Source: Persicobacter psychrovividus
Lineage (GTDB): Bacteria; Bacteroidota; Bacteroidia; Cytophagales; Cyclobacteriaceae
Direction of reading: 5' to 3'
Assembly (NCBI RefSeq): GCF_036492425.1
Contig: NZ_AP025292.1
Coordinates: 186,001 to 250,000 of the forward strand
DNA: 64,000 bases
Shown here: in pieces, positions 17,892-26,551 of the stretch
Layout: each line of letters starts with the position of its first letter
How positions within the stretch are numbered: position 1 is the stretch's first letter
Notes under the pieces: model-generated
The model's input: only the letters and a program-made list of their open reading frames with translations
Databases searched by the model: none
What the model was told of the DNA's origin: nothing
Position numbers and translations under genes: made by a program

Positions 17892-17989
17892 TCTTATAAC
17901 GATGTTTTCGTAGGCTGGACAGTGAAATACTGTTCAGCCTTCGTTTGTTTTGCTGCTACGGACATCTTTTCACTTAAATATTTAAGATT

Positions 17990-19543
17990 TTGAGTAACGA
18001 ACTAATAATTAATGGAACTCAAAATGGATGTCGGTTAGCCCTTTTAAAAGATAAACGACTATTGGAATTCCACACCGAGGATAGTGGAAACCAGTTTAAT
18101 GTCGGTGATATTTATCTTGGGACGGTCAAAAAGATCGCTCCAGGTATGAATGCCGCCTTTGTTGACATCGGTTATGAAAAGGACGCCTTCCTTCATTACC
18201 TTGACCTGGGTCCTCAGGTCCGTTCTTTGAACAAATACACCAAGCAGTCCCAAAATAAAAAGAATACCAATTATCGTCTGAATGGCTTTAAGTCTGAAGA
18301 GGATATCAATAAATTGGGTAAGATCAGTCAGGTCCTTTCTAAGGGCGACCAGATCTTAGTGCAGGTGGTAAAAGAACCGATATCGACAAAAGGACCTCGT
18401 TTGTCCTGTGAGTTGTCTATCGCCGGACGATACATTGTCTTGGTGCCTTTCTCGAATGCAGTACATGTATCGAAAAAAGTCACCAGCAAAGAAGAGCGCA
18501 AAAGACTGATCCGTCTGCTGAACTCTATTCGTCCTGAGAACTTCGGAATTATCGTTCGTACGGTAGCCGAAGGCAAGGAAGTGGCCGAATTGGACCGCGA
18601 CCTGCGCAACTTGGTGGAGAAATGGGAAAATGGCGTTAAAGCGTTAAAAACTGCCAAGCCTAAAGATAAGGTGATTGGTGAAATGGGTAGAGCCTCATCC
18701 ATATTGAGAGATATGCTCAACGAATCATTTGACCAGATCGTCTCTGACGACGAAGAGGTCTTTGAGGAGGTACAAAATTACATCAGGTCCATCGCCCCTG
18801 AGAAAGAAAAAATTGTCAAGCATTATACTGGCAAAGCCAAGATATTTGAGAATTTCGGCGTGGAAAAGCAGCTTAAATCCCTGTTCGGTCAGTCCGTGAG
18901 TTTACGCAACGGCGGTTACCTGATCATTGAACATACGGAGGCTATGCACGTCATTGACGTCAACAGCGGGAATAAATCCAACGCTGAGTCCGACCAGGAA
19001 ACCACTGCATTGAAAGTGAACCTGGAAGCTGCAAACGAGGTCGCTCGGCAATTACGACTTCGTGATATGGGTGGTATCGTTATCATTGACTTTATCGACA
19101 TGCGCTTACCTGAAAACAAAAGGGTATTGTATGAGCGAATGAAGGAGGAGATGAAGGACGACCGTTCTAAATTTACCATATTGCCTTTGACGAAGTTCGG
19201 CCTGATGCAAATCACTCGTCAGCGAGTGCGCCCAGAGCTGAATATTCAGACAAAAGAGGTTTGCCCGACTTGCAACGGCAGCGGTACTATTACCGCATCA
19301 ATCGTAGTAGCAGACCAAATTGAGGAAAACATCGATTACATCCTTACAAAACAAAACGAAAAAAAATTAACCGTTGCGCTACATCCATACCTCCACGCCT
19401 ATTTCACCACGGGATTCCCTTCTCGACGGATGAATTGGTTTTTAAAATACTGGAGATGGGTGAACCTTGAAAAAGATTCATCATTGGGACTGACAGAGTT
19501 TTCTATGCGGACCAAAGATGGCGAAGAAATTGAAGTAAAATAA
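17990..19543 (+). CDS. rng: Ribonuclease G family protein
   Basis: 517 residues, starting at TTG (LSNELIINGTQNG); no nearby ATG gives the conserved N-terminus. An S1 RNA-binding domain (about 35-130) is followed by the RNase E/G catalytic domain with the metal-binding DVNSGN and IVIIDFID motifs (about 322-370) and the Zn-link Cys pair CPTC (about 424-427). RNase G trims the 16S rRNA 5' end and helps mRNA decay. No C-terminal scaffold domain, as expected for RNase G rather than RNase E. A terminator follows directly. Confidence 0.95.
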   Translation: MSNELIINGTQNGCRLALLKDKRLLEFHTEDSGNQFNVGDIYLGTVKKIAPGMNAAFVDIGYEKDAFLHYLDLGPQVRSLNKYTKQSQNKKNTNYRLNGFKSEEDINKLGKISQVLSKGDQILVQVVKEPISTKGPRLSCELSIAGRYIVLVPFSNAVHVSKKVTSKEERKRLIRLLNSIRPENFGIIVRTVAEGKEVAELDRDLRNLVEKWENGVKALKTAKPKDKVIGEMGRASSILRDMLNESFDQIVSDDEEVFEEVQNYIRSIAPEKEKIVKHYTGKAKIFENFGVEKQLKSLFGQSVSLRNGGYLIIEHTEAMHVIDVNSGNKSNAESDQETTALKVNLEAANEVARQLRLRDMGGIVIIDFIDMRLPENKRVLYERMKEEMKDDRSKFTILPLTKFGLMQITRQRVRPELNIQTKEVCPTCNGSGTITASIVVADQIEENIDYILTKQNEKKLTVALHPYLHAYFTTGFPSRRMNWFLKYWRWVNLEKDSSLGLTEFSMRTKDGEEIEVK

Positions 19544-19545
19544 GA

Positions 19546-19571
19546 AGAGCTCCTTTTGGAGCTCTTTTTTT
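19546..19571 (+). terminator. Intrinsic terminator of rng
   Basis: AGAGCTCC, TTTT loop, GGAGCTCT and a T run of seven, immediately after the stop. Confidence 0.85.
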
Positions 19572-19604
19572 GTGGACAAGTGGGTGATTTAGGACGTGTT
19601 ATAG

Positions 19605-19775
19605 ACCATGATTACCTTGATTTAAAGGATTACCCTAATTTTTTACTTCACTTAGAATATTGAGAGTGAGTAATATTTGAATAGCCCCCATCAAAAAATC
19701 TGTGGAAATCTGCGTAATCTGTGGACAAATAATAACCCCTTTGGATTTTTTATTCGGTGCTTAATCTGTGGATAA
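19605..19775 (+). repeat. Composite interspersed repeat, copy A
   Basis: Module 1 (from 19605) begins ACCATGATTACCTTGATTTA and is followed by AGGATTACC. Module 2 starts at 19693, 88 bp later, with AAAAAATCTGTGGAAATCTG, then CGTAATCTGTGGAC, then ACCCCTTT and an AT-rich tail ending in TTCGGTGCTTAATCTGTGG. No ORF. Same modules recur at 23968-24115 and, inverted, at 30034-30160. Confidence 0.7.
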
Positions 19776-19778
19776 ACA

Positions 19779-20660
19779 TCAAGGCTCATAAATCAAGCGC
19801 AGGAAGGAACTGAAACGCTCGCTCTCGCGACTGATCGGGATACCAGTTACAATACCAATCATGATGTTCTCGGTAACCTCTACACGCATCTGAGGGCGAA
19901 TGGTCATGTCGAAATCATTATGGTGCATTTCTTTATTGAACTCTATCCCGAGGAAGTTTCTTGTCCCGGGGATCATATAATGAATATTGGAATTGAACTG
20001 CCAATGCGTATCGACGGTTGGGGAATCAAAATGCTTGGCGATAACCGGTCCGGTATAAATGAGGGTATGGAAATTCTGCCCCCAGCGTTTGGCCGCAATG
20101 AAGAAGGGATTGTAAACATTGCCAGTAAAGAATTTACCTTTACCATATTGGCTGAAATTATTGATTTCAAACTCATGGATATACCCAACAGCCAGGGAGG
20201 TCTTGTATTTTTCAGACACTAAAATAGTATATTGCCACGCAAGTTTAAGGCTTTCCAACCCACTTGATGGAGCACTGACGGTATCAGATTGATCGCTATT
20301 TTGTAAGGAGTTTGGAGATTGCAGTGGGTAGTAAAAAGAAAATGGTAACTCTACTTCCAGTCCAAGGCGATCCATTGGTGCCCATTCGTATTCAACCAGC
20401 GCTTCGTAACGATCATAAGTGTTATGGTCGAGTAATCCCATCCCTACATTCCACTCCTTCTCTCCTTTCCTTGCGCCCAGGTCACGGATCAGGTCAATGT
20501 ATAAGGGTTCGGCATGAAGTACCTTTGCCGGTTTGTCGGGATGCGCTTCTGTTTCGTTGATGTAAAGACTGTCGAGGGTGTTTTTGGAATGTTGCGCCGT
20601 GGCAGTTAAAGTACTGAGGACGCAACATAAGATGATATAGGTGATTTTGTTGAGATTCAT
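19779..20660 (-). CDS. HAEPLYID family protein, probable outer-membrane beta-barrel
   Basis: 293 residues with a Sec signal peptide (MNLNKITYIILCCVLSTLTATAQ). The family signature is at about residues 49-64: HAEPLYIDLIRDLGARKGEK. The rest alternates short amphipathic strands (ALVEYEWAPMDRLGLEVELP, SLAVGYIHEFEI, MRVEVTENIMIGIVTGIPIS) and ends in a strand with terminal aromatic LIYEP, consistent with a beta-barrel or porin-like fold. Function unknown. Flanked on both sides by repeat-bearing intergenic DNA. Confidence 0.75.
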   Translation of the reverse strand: MNLNKITYIILCCVLSTLTATAQHSKNTLDSLYINETEAHPDKPAKVLHAEPLYIDLIRDLGARKGEKEWNVGMGLLDHNTYDRYEALVEYEWAPMDRLGLEVELPFSFYYPLQSPNSLQNSDQSDTVSAPSSGLESLKLAWQYTILVSEKYKTSLAVGYIHEFEINNFSQYGKGKFFTGNVYNPFFIAAKRWGQNFHTLIYTGPVIAKHFDSPTVDTHWQFNSNIHYMIPGTRNFLGIEFNKEMHHNDFDMTIRPQMRVEVTENIMIGIVTGIPISRESERFSSFLRLIYEP

Positions 20661-20716
20661 GTTTTTTTTGTGAATGAATATTTGTTGTGGTGATTTTCAA
20701 ACTATAATGTCGATGT

Positions 20717-20757
20717 TTTTTGACCATGATTTACCTGTTTAGAAGGATTACCATGAT
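20717..20757 (+). repeat. Partial copy of interspersed module 1
   Basis: ACCATGATTTACCTGTTTAG followed by AAGGATTACCATGATTTTT is a divergent copy of module 1 without module 2. Confidence 0.5.
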
Positions 20758-20777
20758 TTTTATAGTTGGGGTAGCCT

Positions 20778-20926
20778 AAATCAAATGAGTGCATATCACC
20801 CCGAGGGTAATCTATCGCGTGACTCTGTCTCGTGATAGGAAAATCCGGATAAGAGCTATCACGAGAGGGACTCTCGCGATAGCAATAAGGTCTTTGCCCT
20901 CCTACGGTTATGCACTCAAATCAAAT
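20778..20926. mobile_element. MITE-like 131-bp element with 9-bp target-site duplication
   Basis: The element spans 20787-20917. Its ends are the inverted repeat GAGTGCATA / TATGCACTC. Inside, CTATCGCG...CTCGTGATAG and CTATCACGAG...CTCGCGATAG form a second, longer inverted repeat, so the whole can fold into one hairpin. It is flanked by perfect 9-bp direct repeats AAATCAAAT (20778-20786 and 20918-20926), the mark of transposition. There is no ORF, so it would need a transposase in trans. It fills most of the 382-bp gap between two minus-strand genes. Confidence 0.75.
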
Positions 20927-21042
20927 CCTAAAATCAAGAGTATGGTAAACAGCAATTGACGGATCAATGGGTTTATGCACTTGATAAGATCAGCTTGTGG
21001 AAAGTGGTTGGTGGTTAGCGATTGATGTTTTTTGTGTTCCAG

Positions 21043-21630
21043 TCACCGATCATAAATCACCAGCCACCCAACTTTATAGCTTCGTTTAATGATCCACTTG
21101 GCGGAGACAAAGCTTGCCAGGGCACAACCGATCAATAGGTTGAAAGAGGCTCCCAAAGCGTAGATTGCAGGCATTCCCCACCAGTTCATCATTTGACCGT
21201 AAACGGCAACAGCAGCCAAAATTGCTCCAAGGACATTGATTTGTACCCTTTGGGTTGTCCTTAGTGTTGCAGTCAAAATCAGCATCCAACTTAATAAGAT
21301 CGCTACCAAAAATTGGGTGAGGATCTCAATGGTAAAATATTGCATGGGATTATAGTATTCCAGGGGTTTGGTAATGATCCAAGAGAAGGAATCGTCGGTG
21401 GTCAGGGTGCTGATTTTGTTTTGGAAAAGATCATCAAAAGCGGGGGTAACTAAACTGCCCGCTTCCAACTTGGTGAGCTGTTCTACCTGAAAATGCTCTG
21501 TTTGCGCAGAGATACTTTGGGTATTGACATTCTGTGTAGAAGGTACGCCCCAAGGCAGCATTTGCGTCAGGCCACTCCAAAAGAAGAGAATAAGGGTGAT
21601 GGTTAAAGTTGATGTAATGAATTGCCTCAT
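21043..21630 (-). CDS. Hypothetical membrane protein
   Basis: 195 residues from the ATG at 21630 (MRQFITSTLT); a longer in-frame reading to 21834 would overlap the dsbD terminator and is rejected. It has an N-terminal signal/anchor (about 7-25), an extracytoplasmic segment of about 75 residues and three C-terminal helices (about 105-125, 135-155, 160-180), with a basic tail. No family was recognised; the shape resembles DUF4199/YvrJ-like membrane proteins only in outline. It lies downstream of dsbD but beyond a strong terminator. Confidence 0.6.
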   Translation of the reverse strand: MRQFITSTLTITLILFFWSGLTQMLPWGVPSTQNVNTQSISAQTEHFQVEQLTKLEAGSLVTPAFDDLFQNKISTLTTDDSFSWIITKPLEYYNPMQYFTIEILTQFLVAILLSWMLILTATLRTTQRVQINVLGAILAAVAVYGQMMNWWGMPAIYALGASFNLLIGCALASFVSAKWIIKRSYKVGWLVIYDR

Positions 21631-21752
21631 GTTCGGAATACGACTGATTTGGTTTGTGGAAAAAAGTAATAGGGGTCCGAAGCAGGTTAAGTTTTGCAAA
21701 AATACACTCCAAAACGATTTGATGGCAGTTTTGTGTATAAAAAATGTGATAT

Positions 21753-21786
21753 AAAAAAAGCCCTTCAAGCAATTGCTCGAAGGGCT
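21753..21786 (-). terminator. Intrinsic terminator of dsbD
   Basis: On the minus strand AGCCCTTCGAGC pairs with GCTTGAAGGGCT (one G-T pair) and is followed by a T run, about 55 bp after the dsbD stop. Confidence 0.8.
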
Positions 21787-21840
21787 GAAGAATTTTATAG
21801 GATCGTAGGGATGTTGCATGCAACGTCCGTACATGACATG

Positions 21841-23838
21841 TTATTGCCCATTATAAGCGTCCACACCTTTTTGAAGGAATTCCACGAAGTTGTTCACATT
21901 CAAATCGTAGGCTTTTGGCTGAACCATCAACTCGCCATCGCTATCCAATAACAGATAGAAAGGCTGTGCGTTGTTGTTGTATTTTCTGATCTGAAGGTCT
22001 GCATTTTGCTTACCGATTGTCTTTTTGACTTTGTTGTCATAGGTAGAAGTGTACCAGTCAGCTTCCGGCAGTTCAGTTTTATCATCTACATAAAGTGCTA
22101 AAATCACATAATCTCTGCGAAGGATTTCCAGTACTTTCGGGTCCGACCAAACACGTTCTTCCATTTCACGGCAGTTCACACAGCCATGTCCAGTGAAATC
22201 CACAAAGATCGGTTTGTTCAATTTTTTGGAAGCCTCCAAAGCCTCATCCATATCGAAATAGCCTTTCAGGTTGTGTGGCAAGTGAAGGAATTCTGAATAC
22301 TTAGCAGGACGATCCAGGACATTACCCATAGCAGCGTTTCCACCGCCAACGATCATTGGTTCATCCAAATTGAAATCCTGTGTTGTTCTTGGAGGCAAGT
22401 AACCCGCCAGTGGCTTCAATGGTGCACCCCACATGCCAGGAATCATATAAACCACAAAAGTGAAAGTAAGAATCGCCAGTACCATTTTAGGGACTGATAC
22501 TTTTCCGTCTGTTGGTGAATCATGAGGCAAGCTGATTTTGCCCAGGAAGTACAAGCCAATCATAAAGAAGATGACAATCCAGAAGGCCAGGTAAACCTCA
22601 CGGTCTAAAATGCCAAGATGATAAGTCTGATCTACGATCGAGAGGAATTTCAGACCTAAAGCCAACTCAAGGAAACCTAAAACCACTTTTACATTATTCA
22701 GCCAGCCACCTGATTTTGGTAAGCCGTTCAGCCAGCTTGGGAAGATCGCAAACAGGGTGAATGGGATTGCAAAAGCCAAAGAGAAAGCGAACATCCCAAC
22801 GATAGGCTTTAGGATTGCGCCTCCGGCAGAAGCCACCAAAATTGACCCAACGATAGGGCCAGTACAAGAGAATGATACCAATACCAGCGTAAAGGCCATA
22901 AAGAAGATACCGGCAAGGCCACCTTTGTCTTCGTTTTCGGTCGATTTATTTACCAGCCATGATGGCATCACAATTTCAAAGAGCCCAAGGAATGATAGGG
23001 CAAAGATGACAAATACAACAAAGAAAAACAGGTTTGGTGCCCAGTGTGTCGCCAGGAAGTTAGCGAATTCAGGTCCCATAAATACGGCTACGACTGTCCC
23101 CGCAAGGGTATAAATCGCAATAATAGAGAAGCCATACAATAGCGCTTTTTTGATGCCATTCGAGCGGTCGCTGCCACCCTTAGTAAAGAAAGTGACCGTC
23201 ATTGGGATCATCGGGAACACACATGGAGTCAGTAAAGCGGCTAATCCGGCTAAAAATGCCAATACGGCAAAACCCCAAAGAGTTGTATTTTCATCTCCTT
23301 CACCTGCTACTTTGGTAGAAACTTTCTCTCTTTTTGCAGGGGTCGTTTTAGCAACCTGAGCCTTCGACCCTAACACTTCATTGAAGTCAAAATCTTTGTC
23401 GAAAGGAATACACTGTCCCGATTCATCAGAGCAGGTTTGGTATTCGATCGTAACAGCGATCTGTGGGTTTGTTTTCAGGATTTTAACCTTTTGCTGAAAT
23501 TCACCCTGCTGTTTGAAAAAGGTGTATTCCCCTTCCCAGAGGTCATCATAATGTTTCTTTGGGTTGATAGGTTTGATGCCACCAACCAATTCGTAGGTGT
23601 CGTTGGGTTTGAAGGTGAAAGTGGTTACCATCGGCCCAAGTTCTGGGTCGAAATCCGAAGAATATAAATACCAGCCATTCTGAATCGTGGCATTGAAACT
23701 CAGGGTAACTTCGTCGCCAACCGTGTAATTTTTATTATTGACTGATAGCGACCATTGCGCTGGATCCTGAATATCGGCAAAAGCCGTACTGACCATCCCT
23801 AAAAGGGCGATCATGAAGAGTATGCTTAATTTTTTCAT
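21841..23838 (-). CDS. dsbD: Thiol:disulfide interchange protein DsbD
   Basis: Start at the ATG at 23838 (MKKLSILFMIALLGMVSTAFA), which gives a proper signal peptide; 665 residues. Domains: an N-terminal periplasmic immunoglobulin-like domain (about 20-150, Cys pair in TCSDESGQCIPF), an eight-helix CcdA-like domain with LTPCVFPMIPMT and SFSCTGPIVG holding the two redox Cys, and a C-terminal thioredoxin domain with GHGCVNCREMEE. It carries electrons from cytoplasmic thioredoxin to the periplasm for DsbC-like isomerases and cytochrome c maturation. The 483-bp region upstream holds only repeats. Confidence 0.93.
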   Translation of the reverse strand: MKKLSILFMIALLGMVSTAFADIQDPAQWSLSVNNKNYTVGDEVTLSFNATIQNGWYLYSSDFDPELGPMVTTFTFKPNDTYELVGGIKPINPKKHYDDLWEGEYTFFKQQGEFQQKVKILKTNPQIAVTIEYQTCSDESGQCIPFDKDFDFNEVLGSKAQVAKTTPAKREKVSTKVAGEGDENTTLWGFAVLAFLAGLAALLTPCVFPMIPMTVTFFTKGGSDRSNGIKKALLYGFSIIAIYTLAGTVVAVFMGPEFANFLATHWAPNLFFFVVFVIFALSFLGLFEIVMPSWLVNKSTENEDKGGLAGIFFMAFTLVLVSFSCTGPIVGSILVASAGGAILKPIVGMFAFSLAFAIPFTLFAIFPSWLNGLPKSGGWLNNVKVVLGFLELALGLKFLSIVDQTYHLGILDREVYLAFWIVIFFMIGLYFLGKISLPHDSPTDGKVSVPKMVLAILTFTFVVYMIPGMWGAPLKPLAGYLPPRTTQDFNLDEPMIVGGGNAAMGNVLDRPAKYSEFLHLPHNLKGYFDMDEALEASKKLNKPIFVDFTGHGCVNCREMEERVWSDPKVLEILRRDYVILALYVDDKTELPEADWYTSTYDNKVKKTIGKQNADLQIRKYNNNAQPFYLLLDSDGELMVQPKAYDLNVNNFVEFLQKGVDAYNGQ

Positions 23839-23867
23839 TTTATTAGAAATATCGAAAACGTTTACTC

Positions 23868-24250
23868 CCACAGATTACACAGATTTCCACAGATTAAATA
23901 TCCGTATGGAAATAGTATATACTGAAGCAGTAAGCACTGTGTAATAATGTCAGAGGGGTGTTAATAAACCATGATTACCTTGATTAACAGGATTACCATG
24001 AGTTTTTATTTTAATTATTGATTTGTGAACAACGACTAAAAAGACCTCAAGAAAAAATCTGTGGAATCTGCGTAATCTGTGAATAAATCAGTACCCTTTT
24101 ACATTTTTTATTTGGTGCTTGATTGATTTTTTGTTGAAGAATTTTGCCTCCCGAGCACAACTAAAGCATCTCATTAATTCCATTAATCTGTGGACAAAAC
24201 AAATCCACGCACTGAGAATCTGTGAAAATCTGTGTAATCTGTGGGTAAAA
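23868..24250 (+). repeat. Composite interspersed repeat cluster, copy C
   Basis: Within the 483-bp gap upstream of dsbD: an inverted module 2 (23868-23900, CACAGATTACACAGATTTCC), a direct module 1 (23968 on, ACCATGATTACCTTGATTAA), module 2 84 bp later (24052 on, AAAAAATCTGTGGAATCTGC) with the ACCCTTTT and TTTGGTGCTT tail, then further fragments at about 24173-24195 and 24218-24250. No ORF or RNA gene was seen here. Confidence 0.7.
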
Positions 24251-24321
24251 TAAATTCAGCAACAATTGTTTTGGGCATAAAAACCCGCATCACGGTTTGT
24301 GATGTTCAAGGGGCGATATTT

Positions 24322-24705
24322 CTAAAACCTTGGAGGCGGTGAGAGGCTGTTTTCTCCCAGGAAGTGATATAATTCCTTCAGTACTGCTGTGTGTTTGATC
24401 ACGGCGTAAGTCTGCTGAGGAATGAATTTGAAGAGTTTCAGGATGTGTTGATCCAGTGCTTTTACAATGACAATCTCTTTGGTGCAAGTCTTTGCTTTGG
24501 TCGAAGGCGCTGGAATGAAGTGGGTAAAGTCGCAAGTCTGATCTCCAAAAACAGAAGGGTAGCATTTTACTTGCTGATCCATACTTGCAGGGGCATTACC
24601 CCACTGTACACAAAAACGAATATAGGGGGAGTTCACGGGTACGGCGCCATAAGTATAGGCGAGTATCGCGATCAGGATGCCCAATATTTGAATTTGCTTT
24701 AACAT
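24322..24705 (-). CDS. Hypothetical small protein with N-terminal anchor
   Basis: 127 residues from the ATG at 24705 (MLKQIQILGILIAILAYTYG). One membrane helix or uncleaved signal (about 6-24), then a soluble part with four Cys (RFCVQWG, VKCYP, QTCDF, KTCTK), which could make disulfides in the periplasm. The C-terminal part is helical (ALDQHILKLFKFIPQQ). No family recognised. An upstream extension to 24834 lacks support. Coding is likely but not certain. Confidence 0.5.
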   Translation of the reverse strand: MLKQIQILGILIAILAYTYGAVPVNSPYIRFCVQWGNAPASMDQQVKCYPSVFGDQTCDFTHFIPAPSTKAKTCTKEIVIVKALDQHILKLFKFIPQQTYAVIKHTAVLKELYHFLGENSLSPPPRF

Positions 24706-24833
24706 ATGGTAAAGATAACGAGTCCGCGAGCTTAAAGGAAATAGAAAATGCGCTATTTGGTACCAATTGTCTAAAAATTGACAATTAGACTGGTTAAAAA
24801 AGATCGAGCTAAAACATCTTTCCGTCAATTGCA

Positions 24834-24872
24834 TAAAAAAAGCGAAAACCAGGGAGGGCTTTCGCTTTTTCA
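24834..24872 (-). terminator. Intrinsic terminator of the M20 peptidase gene
   Basis: AAAGCGAAA and TTTCGCTTT arms around a 12-base GC-rich loop; the T run on the minus strand follows. T residues also follow on the plus strand, so it may be bidirectional. Confidence 0.75.
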
Positions 24873-24892
24873 GTGTGGTGTATTTGACCAGC

Positions 24893-26257
24893 TTATTTAT
24901 TCATTTCAGCAAACTCCTTGTGGAATTCGATAATCGTTTCGATTCCCATTAGGTAGTTGTCGATGCCGTAGCTTTCGTTTGGAGAGTGAATGGTATCTTC
25001 GTCTAATCCGAAGCCCATCAAAATGCTGTTCAGCCCTAACTCTTCTTTGAATAAAGCAACGATTGGAATCGAGCCACCTTCACGCATAGGAATCGCCGGC
25101 TTGCCCCATACTTTTTCAAAAGCATTGCTTGCTGCGCGGAATCCCGCAGAATCGATGTTGGTTACCGATGCTTCGCCTCCGTGGTGCGGTGTAACTTTTA
25201 CTTTTACGCAGTCTGGAGCGATAGACTCAAAATGCTTTTTGAAAAGCTGCGTAATCTCTTCGCTTTTTTGGCCAGGAACCAGACGCATCGAAATTTTGGC
25301 AAATGCCTGCGATGGCAATACTGTTTTGGCACCCTCGCCAATATATCCGCCCCAGATACCGTTTACATCCAATGACGGACGAATTCCAGTGCGCTCAATA
25401 GTTGTGTAACCGTCTTCTCCACTCACGGCATCAATGCCCAAATCTTTTTGGTATTCCTCGAGGCTGAATGGCGCCTTGTTGAGTTGCTCACGCTCTTCTT
25501 TGGAAACTTCAATCACGTTGTCATAGAAGCCAGGAACGGTAATTGAACCTTTTTCATCCTTCAGCGAGGCGATCATTTCTGCAAGTACATTAATCGGGTT
25601 GGCTACTGCTCCGCCATATTGTCCGGAGTGCAAATCCCTGTTCGGGCCAGTAACTTCTACTTCCAGGTAGCTCAATCCACGAAGTCCCGAGCAAATAGAA
25701 GGGCAATCCATCGAGAACAGGCCAGTGTCAGAAATCAGGATTACGTCAGCCTTCAGGCGCTCTTTGTTCGCTTTTACAAACTCACCCAAATGCTTGGAAC
25801 CGATTTCCTCCTCCCCTTCAATCATAAATTTAAGGTTTACAGGCTGCCCCAAAGTTTGCATCGCCTCGAAAGCCTTCAGGTGCATATAAGCCTGCCCCTT
25901 ATCGTCAGATGCGCCACGGGCATAAATTCTGTTGTTGCGTACCGCAGGCTCAAATGGCTCCGTTTCCCACAGCTCATAAGGGTCTGCCGGTTGCACATCA
26001 TAATGGCCGTAAACCAATACTGTAGGCAGCGATTCGTCGATGATCTTATCGGCATAAACTACCGGGTGGCCATTCGTCGGTACAATCTCAATATTTTCAG
26101 CACCCGCCTCTGCAAAGCGATCCTTAATAAATTCAGCCGTTTTTTGCACGTCGCCGGCAAATTTAGGGTCTGCACTTACTGAAGGGATGCGTAGCAAGTC
26201 AAAAAGTTCGTTCAAAAAGCGGTCTTTATTCGCTTCGATAAATGATTTAGCCTCCAT
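24893..26257 (-). CDS. M20 family dipeptidase
   Basis: Start at the ATG at 26257 (MEAKSFIEANKDRF), 454 residues; a 26-residue extension upstream is not conserved-looking. A two-zinc M20 metallopeptidase with VYGHYDVQP (first His/Asp), GASDDKGQ (bridging Asp), MIEGEEEIGS (catalytic Glu pair), a dimerisation lid (about 205-360) and GGSIPI / HSPNES near the end, with the last His ligand. It resembles the CNDP/PepV-like cytoplasmic dipeptidases that cleave dipeptides. Monocistronic, with its own terminator. Confidence 0.92.
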   Translation of the reverse strand: MEAKSFIEANKDRFLNELFDLLRIPSVSADPKFAGDVQKTAEFIKDRFAEAGAENIEIVPTNGHPVVYADKIIDESLPTVLVYGHYDVQPADPYELWETEPFEPAVRNNRIYARGASDDKGQAYMHLKAFEAMQTLGQPVNLKFMIEGEEEIGSKHLGEFVKANKERLKADVILISDTGLFSMDCPSICSGLRGLSYLEVEVTGPNRDLHSGQYGGAVANPINVLAEMIASLKDEKGSITVPGFYDNVIEVSKEEREQLNKAPFSLEEYQKDLGIDAVSGEDGYTTIERTGIRPSLDVNGIWGGYIGEGAKTVLPSQAFAKISMRLVPGQKSEEITQLFKKHFESIAPDCVKVKVTPHHGGEASVTNIDSAGFRAASNAFEKVWGKPAIPMREGGSIPIVALFKEELGLNSILMGFGLDEDTIHSPNESYGIDNYLMGIETIIEFHKEFAEMNK

Positions 26258-26551
26258 AGGGATGATATATTTATGAGAGTTTATGATTCTTGATTTCTTC
26301 GGCAAAATACCAAAAATATGCGGTAATCGCCTCATGAATACGCTATATTAGGAAAGGAGCGTGCCGTTTTGGAGTACTTCCAATGAAAGTGAAATGTTTT
26401 ACAACCATTGGGTGGCAAGAATGATCGATTATTTGCAACTTTGTCGAAAATCAGTGCTAAATTAGTCGGTTGTTACTGTTCCGATATGGCAGTTTAGCAA
26501 TAAAAATTAAAACCAAAAGTATCCTTATCATAGGATTAAAGTGATTGATAG

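Noticed and set aside
21631-21834. Longer N-terminus for the membrane protein at 21043-21630
   Set aside because: The extension covers the dsbD terminator stem, and the ATG at 21630 has a clear hydrophobic start.
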